A DNA stretch of 64,000 bases, from contig NW_023998414.1 in the NCBI RefSeq assembly GCF_014805625.2, positions 11,349,576-11,413,575 of the forward strand, written 5' to 3'. The position numbers and the translations under genes are program-made. Positions 1-10,700 of the stretch are shown piece by piece; within the stretch, counting starts at the first letter, position 1, and every line of letters begins with the position of its first letter. This DNA is from Glossina fuscipes. Lineage: Eukaryota; Arthropoda; Insecta; Diptera; Glossinidae. The notes under the pieces are model-generated. The model was given only the letters and a program-made list of their open reading frames with translations. It ran no database searches and was not told the DNA's origin.

Positions 1-29
1 NNNNNNNNNNNNNNNNNNNNNNNNNNNNN
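1..29. other. Assembly gap (N run) at window edge
   Basis: The first 29 positions are N. The upstream end of the ZSWIM8 locus therefore cannot be followed from here. Confidence 0.99.
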
Positions 30-342
30 ATATAATTGCTAGTTGTGTGAAAATACGGTAAATAACTTGAGAGTGAGTAATGTGTGAGTGCATGTATTTG
101 TGGCAACATTGCGGTATATAAGTGTGTAGGTGCGTGTGTAAGTTTAATAGTATATGAATCCTAATGCAAGATCAAATGAAGGTGAGAAGGATTTCAACAT
201 TCTTTCATGCAGTTATGAGGTTGCAAAATATCGTAAGCTACATGTTATTGGAAAAAAAAAGAAGAAAAACCGGTTGAGTTTAACTTACATCCCACATATA
301 CTGCTTTGGGTCGTATAATCGTAGCCGTACTAAAAACTATTG

Positions 343-960
343 TTACACCCATCAACGAAGGATGAGGGGTATATTAATTACGTCACAGCGTTCTAAATCA
401 ATTTAAGTATGTACGTCTTTCCGGTTGTCCGTTTGTGTAACATCTGTTTCAATGTTCATTTGGTCGTGACAGCGAAACTATGGACTTTAACTTTGGCAGG
501 AGCATTGTAAGTTCTTGCACGTAGTTTGGTATTAAAAATCGTCTAAATCGGTCGATGGGCCCACAATACAACCTAAACTGAGAACAACTCCGTTTTTCGA
601 AAGGAATATAAAATTGATTTTTTATAAATGTATAAAAATTTGAACGCATGTTCTATGCGTGCCGTAGCAATTGTACAAAAATAGAAAAAATTGACCACCA
701 ATTGATTAATCAATCAAAAACCCCATAAAGTACATAAATTCTTGGTCAGTTTCAAGTTTGGAATGCATTTAAGCATGTCGGCCTGCTTATCTGTCTATCT
801 GTATGTCTCCCAAACTGTGTAGTATTTATGGTAAATATCCTCGTGATCTTAACTCTAATAACTAAAGGTCGACCGATCAAATTTATCTACGATCACTATC
901 TACCCAAGAATAAGTATTATTAAAAAATTGAAAAATCTTTTTATCGAGTCGCATAGATTG
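343..960 (+). repeat. Dispersed repeat family 2, degenerate copy
   Basis: It opens with a compact palindromic TACCCATCA-like block followed by GGGGTATATTAATT (about 345-377). A segment with CCATAAAGTACAT and a GTCGGCCTGCTTATCTGTC tract follows (about 720-810). The same order of blocks recurs near 36465, so this is a dispersed noncoding repeat and not a gene. Confidence 0.55.
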
Positions 961-1074
961 GCACTACCCAACTGGGCGCTTTCAAGATCCCGTGGACTGA
1001 CTTTGCCCGCTTCTGGATAGACGAAGGGATTTCATATAAAAAAAAAAAAAAACATGGCCTTACGTTGTTTATTT

Positions 1075-1420
1075 TGATCTTTTGATCCTTTTTGTTTTAA
1101 CTGAAATGTCCAAACTGATCATTTGTTGTTGGTCGGATTTGATATTAGTCGTTTCACCAAATTCGAACAGCTCCTTACAAACTACTGCGTTAAATAGCCA
1201 CCAAATACAGAGTTTTCTCCTCCTGCTTAAACAATTCGATGTTGCCGTCTATATCGATAGCGAGCTTCAGTTCAGCTATGATCATTGACGCTTGGGACTC
1301 GCGAAATTAATCCACTTTTCATCTCCAATAACAATATGAACCGAAAACGGTTTTCCCTTGTATCGTTCGATTAAAAAGACAAAAAAAAAAATGCTATCCA
1401 TGAATTCTTCTCATTTACTG
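1075..1420 (-). pseudogene. Relic mariner-family transposase fragment
   Basis: On the minus strand, broken frames encode parts of a mariner transposase catalytic domain. An IGDEKWI block (plus 1309-1329) matches the family TGDEKW motif and is followed by SPKRQ. Further on is LCIWW (plus 1198-1212) and then VVCKELFEFGETTNIKSDQ, which lines up with the family VVYYELL-P-GET segment. Stops and frame changes fall between the blocks, so this is a dead copy. No terminal inverted repeats were identified. The match is to family motifs, not to a named element. Confidence 0.75.
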
Positions 1421-1516
1421 TAAATTTCTACGTATTGTGAGCGCACAGCACGATAAACACTTTTTCAATTTGTTACTTATGCGCTTTTAACACTTGTTGA
1501 TCGCGTAATAAAGTTG

Positions 1517-1541
1517 TATATATATATATATATATATATAT
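1517..1541. repeat. (TA)n microsatellite
   Basis: An uninterrupted TA dinucleotide tract. Similar tracts occur near 3005-3025 and 4484-4494. Confidence 0.9.
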
Positions 1542-3049
1542 CAAATCTTTATATTATTGTGAATGTGCGTGTATGTGTGCATTCTATTCCCCAAACCCGC
1601 ACTTCAAATTGCCTGCTATACCAGTGATAATCTGCTATATTAGCGATAATGAGTAACTTTTACGGACGCTGTTATTAAAAGATGATTGACGGGGTATGTA
1701 AAGCACAATTGGAACGGTTTTAATTGGTGTTAATAATGGGTGTGTTAATGCACCGAAGCTGTTATTGTAATTTACTTCTTTCAACTTATCACCAGAGAAT
1801 GTGTTGCGTTGCTTACTAGTTTTTTTAATTCGCAAAAAAACATTCAGAAATACGTGGCAGAAAGGGTGTAAAGTTTAATTCTGACTCATCTTTTCTCTAC
1901 CGCGGTGGTGCGAAAAATTGAAATGCAAATGCAATGTATGCGATTTTATGTGTTCTCAACTGGTAATAGGCTTCATGCGCCCATTTGCTTACAATCTATG
2001 GCTGAATCCGATTTAAAACTTTATACGGGCATTACAGGATTTACAAGAGAAATGATTCAGATCGGGTATATGACAAGCATCTAATTACAAAAACAAATGT
2101 TGAAATTAATAACATAGCAAATATCAAAGAAACGTTTGCTCTAAGACGACTACAATTTTCTTAATTATTTTGTATAACTCTTTGCTAATCTAATTCTTTC
2201 ACTGAGCATTGCTGCAATCTTTCATCAGCGTGGACCATAAATGGATCTTGAAAGAATTTGATTTCCCCTCTTTTAAGGTAAATTATAAACTATCGAGAAA
2301 ATGATGGATGTTTCTCTAAGTCCTCAATGTGCTTATCGTAATTTTTTTTTTTTTTAAATACATATACAGACCGAAAATATATGTATACATGTATTCCTTA
2401 AACTACAGACAACATCCATTAAAATTTTCTTTGAATTTGGGAAACGAACAGAGAAAAGGCAGATAAAAAGAGGAAATGAAAAAAAAAAAAAAAATTTCTT
2501 TTTTTTTTTTTGTTTTTATTAAATAGTTGAAACGCAGAAAAGCAGGCTAAACTTAAGAAACCGAATTGAATAAAGTGAATATACATGTGCCAGTGTATAT
2601 GTTTATATGCATACACGTATAACCATAACCTATACCATAACAATTTGAATATCATACCACATATATAATATATACACGGTTGTTCTTCTATGCCTTTATG
2701 AATGTATGGATGAGTATATGATAAGGGTTAAATGAAAACAAACACATGTTGTGGTTTCTATGCTTACATTTTCAGGTTGTTCATACAGACATACTGGCAC
2801 CATTCTCACTACATATCTTCTTCCCCTCGCTCTTTTTCGATTGGAAAGTTTGGGTTTTTCATACTATTAAGTATTGTGATTCGTTGGTGATCGAAAGCCC
2901 ACTCACCCACCCAAGAATAAATATTGTACATATATAATTTAGAGTTCCAATGGATACACATATGCATCGGGGATATTATAAAGAAAATAAATAGTTATAG
3001 AATATATATATATATATATATATACATATATTATTTCAATTAGCGCAAA

Positions 3050-3592
3050 TAGCAGAATCGATTTGTACATCTGTCCGTCCTTTTGTTTGTCGTCTCTTGG
3101 ACCGTTGAAAATGTGAGAAACGCAATCGATTTAGACATAGCTGCCTGTCTATTGTCGTAGTCAATGCCTCACTATTATGGCGTTAAAATATTATCTAGAG
3201 AGTAAAGTTATCGGCCTCATCGGGATAAGTTTGAAACTTAGTAAAATGAGTCCATAGGTGCGTCCAAACAGCAAAATTTAAGTATCAAGCTTCGTTAAGG
3301 CTTACATCTATGAGTTTTTAATTAAATCTTATATATATTTAATTTTTTTTTTTTTTTTACTCAAAAATTTCTGTTCAAAAATCATCCAAATCGGGATCAA
3401 TTATCGGCAAACAGGGGGAAATATGTAGATAAGGGGCTATGCCAACAAAAAAACTAAATATGTTAAAAAAATTTAAGAAAGTTATTATGGTGTACTACGA
3501 GCAGATCGATGTTCTCACTATCTATCTTTCTCTCTTGTGCTGGTATTAAAAGATTCGGCCTGAACTGAACATAATTTCTTTCTTGTTCTTTC
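3050..3592 (+). repeat. Dispersed repeat family 2, 3' portion with terminal hairpin
   Basis: It contains the CTGTCCGTCC tract near 3070. It ends with GGTATTAAAAGATTCGGCC, a short loop, a partner arm and a TTTCTTTCTTGTT tail (3541-3592). The same hairpin-plus-tail end occurs at about 7428, 16885, 21743 and 37295, and inverted at about 46830. Confidence 0.5.
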
Positions 3593-4979
3593 CTCGTTTC
3601 CTTTTTTTTCCCCCCTTTTTCTTTCATATTTGAGTACATATCTTATGTTTACACACTTACGCTCGTATATTGTACATCACTTAATATCATACATAAAAAA
3701 AGTAAATACCTTTCTTTGTTACCATCACATACTGTTGTTATTTCAAAGCAATTATCGTTACAGTAAATTTATCATCAACGGCATTATTAATGTTCATGAT
3801 GTTGATGACGATGATGATAATGATGATGGCGTTGGCAATGACGGTCTGGTGGTATGATATAAATGAACGTAAATAAATAGAAAAATTTTATTGAAATTAC
3901 AATAATAAAAAAAAAAAAAAAAAAAAAAAAAATAGAAAAACAGAAAAAAAGACAAAAAAAACACAAAATAAAAAAAAAAAAAACATTCCGAATGTCCGCC
4001 AAATGAACTTTTTTGTAACGTTCAACGGTCGTTTTGTGATAAGTGCTCGCTGCGACAATGGCTTGCACTTATGATGTATATATGTCACTGCATATATACA
4101 TGTACACAAGCGAATATATATAGTACTGTGCAAACGTTACATTAAAAATTCATTGTTTGTATTGTTGTTTTGATTAAAATCATGATTTGATTGTTAGGCA
4201 CTCATAGGCTGAGAATCTATTATAAATTGCTTATGCATATGTGAATTCATTTGCTATTGCAGTTTGAACTCGAAAACATATTTATCATAAATGCGTTGAG
4301 AGGAAAATACCTTTTGCACAGCTGGTCTCAGAAAATGGAGAAATTTTTTTTTTTTAATATTAAAGACGCCACAAATTGATCGTTTATCGCTTTTTCTAAT
4401 TTACTTGAAAACACCTCAAAAACATCCCGTTGCAGTTGCCTCTTCCAGTTTGGATCTGGTTGTGCAAAAAAAAAAAAAAAATATATATATATATCAAGCT
4501 TCAATGAATGATTTCGCGTTAAAAATCGCTACGTCCGTCCTTCCTACGTTCTACTTTAAGAAAATTGGGTTATTTCTGTAGATGTTGATCGGGCGAAAAC
4601 AAAAACATTTTCACACTTAATTTATTTAAGTAAGTAAAGCTGTAAGATTTCAACAAGCTGTAAATATTCACGTTGACCAATCATTTATTTATCACTTGTG
4701 TTGTGGTATGACAACCGGGAATGTTACATTCGCGTTAGACTGATTTTTCGACCTTCAAGCACATAATAAATCAGTTATTAAATGGGTTTATAATCGTGCA
4801 TATGAAAGATGAAAATTCGTACTTGGAAAAAAAAAATTTTTTTTTTGACCTTTGTGTATTAAAAATAAGGCGGAAAGAAGTGACTGCGTTTTAATAGATT
4901 GCGGCAAAGTTTACTTTTCCTGGTTCATTTAAAAGATGATACTGCTAAGCCTTTATGAATAATGAAAAGTAGGACAACT

Positions 4980-5475
4980 ATTAAAATCGACGATCAAGAC
5001 GAATATCCATGGCGGCCACAAGGTCGAAGGGTATTGGCAGTGCGCCATGTACTATGGTTAGTTGCAACCAAATGAAACCATCACTAAGGAGTGCTAACGA
5101 CAATAATTGAACTAATTGAGACAAAGATGGCCGTGATAAGCCAAAAGTTTTCAATATGAAGAAATTTGAACGCATAAAGCAAAAGTCGTCCAGAAAACGT
5201 CTGAAATTCGAATCTGTAATGTCCTACCCTAACCGCCGCCGTATTAGCCAGACATTGCTGCTTTCGATTATCACTTATTCGTGTTGCTGGCATATGGCCT
5301 ATCTGAGCGGCACTTTACATCATATGAAGATACCAAAAATTGGTTCATGGATTCGTTTATAGCCTTAATAGATGAGGAGTTCTTCTCACGAAGCATCCGA
5401 ATGCTGCCAGTAACATGGGTAAAGATAGTGGACAATGATGGACACTACAATAAATTGCCTAATTTTAGATAGACG
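4980..5475 (+). pseudogene. Relic mariner-family transposase, C-terminal part
   Basis: Three reading frames together recover the C-terminal third of a mariner transposase. Near 5049-5085 a YYG-LQPNETIT segment corresponds to YYELLQPNETIT of the family. At 5221-5280, VLP, PPPY and PDIAAFDYHLF (interrupted by TAA and TAG) correspond to the VLPHPPYSPDLAPSDYHLF region that carries the last catalytic Asp. From 5281 to 5472 one frame stays open and encodes GLSERHFTSYEDTKNWF followed by MLPVTWVKIVDNDGHY, the usual transposase C-terminus. Several stops and frameshifts make it inactive. It lies upstream of or in the first intron of the ZSWIM8 gene. Confidence 0.85.
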
Positions 5476-5624
5476 GAAACTTATATGTACTCCTAGCACA
5501 ATATCGCTTGGATCGAGGAGCTTCGCAGGGCCCTCACTGAATATTTAAAATAATTAAAAAAATATTTGTGTGCAGCAATATTTCATTGAATACCTATTTT
5601 AGATAGTAGATTCAGTTTTTTCAT

Positions 5625-6220
5625 GTATACCCTACACTACTTGTGGAACAAGTATATGTTAAGCTTGGGTGAATGTATGCAACGCCTAAAAGGTCTTGAG
5701 ATACATCCATCTTTTGTTATGCTGCAGCCGCTTATCTGTCCGTCTTGTTTTCTTGTGTGAAATTGGATACACTGACGTGTTTTGACCTAAGGACGAACAC
5801 GGATCTGTCCACTCTTTCGTCTACTTCCCATATAATGTTCTATTTTGAAAATTCTATTATATAGGAAAAATTGTAATTTTCAAAATTTCTCGGCAAGAGT
5901 GGCTAAGTAATAGCCTTTCGGTTCTTTAAATTGGATAAGAAGGTATGCATAGGATAAAAAGATATGCATTTCAATGATTCATGATGAACATCAACTCATA
6001 ATAGTAATTTATTGTAAAAAAAATTAACTGTACCAAATGTGGACAATCTCGGTTTTTATTTTGGATCCTATCCTATATAAGAATTTTCTTGAAACTTGAT
6101 CCTTTATAGGGCAGAAAAATCTAAAGTTTAATATGTTATGAGGCAAATTAATCCATTGTAGTTATTGGACATAAAAATAAGTTCTAAAAAATTTGGACCA
6201 CCTCGACCTATTTATGGATC
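5625..6220 (+). repeat. Dispersed repeat family 1 copy
   Basis: It starts with TACCCTACACTACTTGTGG, the near-palindromic 5' end of this family. A CTGTCCGTCTT tract follows, then ACGTGTTTTGACCTAAGGAC and CCCATATAATGTTCTATTTT, and then a TTGTAATTTTCAAAATTTC block. The same ordered blocks occur near 32440, 46125, 50810, 51255 and 56255. No coding capacity is visible. Confidence 0.7.
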
Positions 6221-7140
6221 CTAGCCTGTGAAAGGATTTTCCCGAAAATTTTGGTTTTTTAAGTTTTATTATGCTATGATGAAAATTGACCCCTAATCGG
6301 AAATTTGACAAAAAAAAATGTGGACAATGTACGCCTATGTTTGGTTTCTACGTTGTTCGTTTTACGTGATTCGTTAAATAGAATTATTGTAAATATTTTT
6401 ATCTATCCCAATTTACCTGAATGGATATATCGCCCAAAATACCAAGTTTTCTGCTTATATATACATATAATAATTTGGGATTTCTTGCGATAAAATTTTT
6501 TTTTCTATTTTTCATATATTTGATTACGAATGTAACGACAATCAGCAGGCTCTCTCTGAATATAAATAAAAAATTTTTTTGATCTCTAGAAAACGCAATA
6601 TATTTTAAACAACCTAATATCCCTTCCTTTATAAACAATGCCGAGTTGTGTCAAGTGTTCAATCGAATGTGGTTTTTGTAATTTGCATATTCGGAAGGTT
6701 TCCTTTTGTCTTAGCCTTTCTTTTAGCGGGTATTCATGCATAAGCATTTTCATTATTGTGAGATCAACATGCTCCTTTCCTGTATTCGTTGCATTTGTTA
6801 AAATTTCGTTGACAATAACAAAATGTTATCTTCGATATGTATTATAATATATTATATCTACCAATATACTAGCAAATATTTTATATATGGCATATACGTA
6901 AGTAAGTGTATAAAAATGAATGTGTTTGTTATAACCTGAGTCAGACAACAATGTGAATTATAGTTATATACAAGGGTAAAATATAGCGAACACCAACACA
7001 TATTTAGGGGAGAAGAAGAGGTCAGTTCCTTACATTTTATACCAAACATTGAAAGAACGTTGCTATATATTAAATTTATCCTCATGTTTGTAACATTTAA
7101 AAATCCATATAAAGGATAACTTGAAGTAGAATTATCTCCA

Positions 7141-7480
7141 GTTCATACGTTCGTCGTCGGCTGTTGTTCGCGAAAGCTTATTATTTGGAAAGAAAGCTTG
7201 GAGTAGATACTTAATGACCAGTAATCGGATTTAAATGTGAACAAGTTCACTGAATAAGTATTTCAGTGAACAAGTGGACATGATTCATCTACTTAGAACC
7301 TCTAAGAGATATTGATTTTCAGGACCACTTAAAAGGTCAGTGTAAAAATTAACTCGACTGACTAACTGATAAATCTACATTTAACAGATTAGTTTATAAT
7401 GTATTATTTTAAGGCGTTGTGGATCAAAGATTCGCCCTGAAGTGAATATAATTTCGTTACCCGTTTTTGTTTTGTTTTTG
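7141..7480 (+). repeat. Dispersed repeat family 2, 3' end
   Basis: The GGATCAAAGATTCGCCC arm with its partner GTGAATATAA at 7428-7452, followed by a T-rich tail, matches the hairpin end of family 2. The upstream limit is approximate. It sits about 300 bp before the ZSWIM8 exon at 7782. Confidence 0.45.
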
Positions 7481-7781
7481 TTCTTGTTTTTTTCTTCCGT
7501 TTTTTGTTTTGTTGCTGTACACGACTTGATGACGACATCGATAGTGGCAGTGTTGATAAAACGGAAATCTATTCATATCGCCTTTATATCATTAATATCT
7601 TCGCCTTTTTGTTTTTTTGTTAATAAATCATTACAGTATGGAGAGCGAAAAAGTAGACATATAAATCAAAAAGTTTGTCACAGTTTCTCATTAAGAGACG
7701 AGGCTAACTAAAAAGACATATTGTTTTTTTCTTAGAATTTACTTTATTTGTTTACTTATAATTTCCGTTCATGTCTTTCAG

Positions 7782-10700
7782 AAGTTTACACACTCACCGA
7801 ACTGGCAGCCAAATGTGTGGCTACATATATACCATTCGAATTGGTGGAACATGTCTATCCACCCGTCCCGGAACAGTTACAATTACGCATTGCGTTTTGG
7901 AGCTTCCCCGATAATGAGGAAGATATACGTCTTTACTCTTGTTTAGCTAATAGCTCATCGGATGAATTCAATCGGGGCGATCAATTATTTAAATCAGGAG
8001 CTGTTAAGGAGCCATTACAAATAGGTAAAAAATCTTAAAAATGTTGAGAAAATGGTTTCCCTTCATATTTTACATTATGTAAAGGTTTTCATCTATCCGC
8101 TACGGTCGTATGCTTGACACCTAACCAGAATTATAATGTAGCGGTAACGTTTGATAGACGGCGTATATCGTCATGCAATTGCACTTGCAATTCAACAGCA
8201 TATTGGTGTTCACATGTGGTGGCCGTTTGTTTACATCGTATACATTGTGTAAATATTAATAACAATTATTAACATGTACATGTATAGTAATATATAAGTG
8301 TAATTTTATGTTAATTATGTACAATCGGTATTTTTCCTTCCCTTTAACTATTGTTTTTAATAGCCGTTGAAGGTATGTTTAAGGGCGCCCGTTTCAGAAT
8401 CATTGACCCGGTTGCAACGCGATCAACTGCAAAAATTCGCACAATATTTAATAAGCGAATTGCCACAACAAATACTGCCTACAGCTCAACGTTTACTAGA
8501 TGAATTGCTAAGTGAACAGCCTACTGCCATAAATACAGTGTGTGGGGCTCCTGATCCTACGGCAGGTGCATCAATAAATGATCAGACTAATTGGTATTTA
8601 GACGAAAAGACCCTGCATGAGAATATTAAACGTATTTTAATAAAATTTGTAATGCCAGCCCCGATGGTTTATAGGCAAGTAGTGGTTAGCCAAAAACAAT
8701 CGTAAGTGTTAGTTATTGACGCTTTTATTTGCTTTTCGTTTTTGCAGCGATGTAAATTATCTCACCAATTCTGCCCCACCAGCTGCTACAGAATGGAGCT
8801 CCCTACTACGGCCATTACGTGGCCGTGAACCAGAAGGCATGTGGAATCTGTTGTCTATAGTTCGTGAAATGTACCGGCGATGTGATCGCAACGCGGTACG
8901 TTTACTTGAAATTATCACTGAACAATGTATGGCTTGCGACCAATTACTCTTATGGTGGTATCAAACAAAACTGTCTCTAATGATGGGCTCACATGGCCAC
9001 AGTGGCGGAAAACATTCAAACACTCATAGTAATTCAAAAGCTATTGAGCATGCCAGCAGTTCTTTGTTTGACGAAATTGTTGTTCTTTGGCGTTTGGCTG
9101 CTCTTAATCCCGGTCTGGCGCCCGATGAGCGTGATATGCTACATGCTCAATTTACGTCATGGCATCTGAAAATTCTAGATCGCGTTGTAAAATGTCGCAT
9201 CATACCCTCATCATATAACAACAAACATCAGCAAAATGCTCGTTCAGATGCGGAAATGTTTGTGGGCTTTAAACCGGCCATTGAAGCATGTTACTTAGAT
9301 TGGGAAGAATATCCCATAGCTGGTGTAACTCATACTCATGAAACTAATCCAATTTACTACTCTCCTTTCGCTTGTTTTAAACATACGGAAAGCAAGTTTG
9401 AATCGAACGGTGGTCAACTGAATGCTACTCAAGCTCTTATGGCAAATAACAAACACTATAACTATATAAGTACTTCGTCAGACCTGGCCGTGCACGGAGG
9501 ATTCAAACAGCGTCTTGAAAGACCGTTTCGGGAGCGTTTCTATATATCATCTAGCAATAATTCTAGCAATTCTTCGAGCGATAGTGTGCACGCCCGTTTA
9601 CAACACGGCTTGGATGGTTCATCTGTAAGTAGATCTAGCGGCGATGTAGCATCATCCGCAAGAACAGAAAACAAATTTTCCACTAATAACATCAATGGAA
9701 ACTCTGGAAATTATTTGGAGATTGATAAAGAAGCATTCATAGCAGCAATGAGAATGAGGCCAATTCCCAATTCCCCACCTCCTCTAGAACCTCCAGATGG
9801 CAATCGCTCCAGCGCTAGTAGCGAAGGTTTTTGTGAAAATGAAGATTTTGGTGGCGACAGCAGCAGTAACAATTTATGCGGTTCGGAAACGGGAGGTTGC
9901 ACAATTAATCCCGCTATGGCGTCTTCAAACGATGTTAATCAATCACACTCGAATCGTTCAGCCACAGATCCTTCACAGCCGTTTATAGTCTGCCCTCCAA
10001 ATGCGAGTGTAAGCGATCAAGGAAAACAAGGACTTTCGTTCCCAACAACACCTACTAATAATCCAGTTACTGCTGTACTCTCCGAGTCTTCATCTGTATC
10101 CACAACTTCGTCATCATCATCAAATTCGTCGTCAACTTCATTACTGGTGGCTGCAGAAACTGAGTCTCAAATTGCGTCAGCATCAGAAAAACCACTTTCT
10201 AGCACAGATGTTAGACGGCTCTCTAAGGAAGAATCATTTTCGTCATCTAGCGACGAATATGTGTCTCAGGAAATGCCTGAGCGTCTAGCCGAAGATCTAA
10301 CACCAGTGCCTAGTACTTCAGCTGCCTCTAGGGCAGCTTTGATGAAAACGGGTGTCACTGTAATAACGTCGAAAGCACTAAATGATACAGGAACCAATTA
10401 CACTAAAACAAACTCTTCGACTCCAGCCGGTTATTTTTCCGGTCCGTCTACTTCAGCGCAAGCTATGGCTGCTTCAGTGGCTATACCGACGTCCACTGCA
10501 AGTGCAGATAAACCTTTCATATTTTCCAATATACGTCCTTCTGATGATGCTTGGGATATTCTTCTAGCTCGAGCAGAAGGCTTACATGCTCATGGTCATG
10601 GACGGGAAGCCTGTATATTGGCAGTACGTTTAGCGGAAGAAATGCTAGCAAATCCGCCCAATTTAATGGTGGAAATGCCTCCTGTTCCTAAACGCAAGGG

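Larger units (their letters stand above)
30..7781. other. Noncoding region upstream of, or first intron of, the ZSWIM8 gene
   Basis: No exon resembling the conserved ZSWIM8 N-terminus (the acidic FEDSDRFEED-type block) was found here. The exon at 7782 begins in phase 1 after a normal acceptor, so at least one coding exon must lie upstream, probably beyond this window. The stretch holds two mariner relics (about 1075-1420 and 4980-5475), pieces of two dispersed repeat families, TA-rich microsatellites near 1517, 3005 and 4484, and long A/T runs. The small open frames inside it show no recognisable domain. Confidence 0.7.

Noticed and set aside
3787..4133. Phe-rich minus-strand frames
   Set aside because: Produced by A homopolymers read on the other strand.
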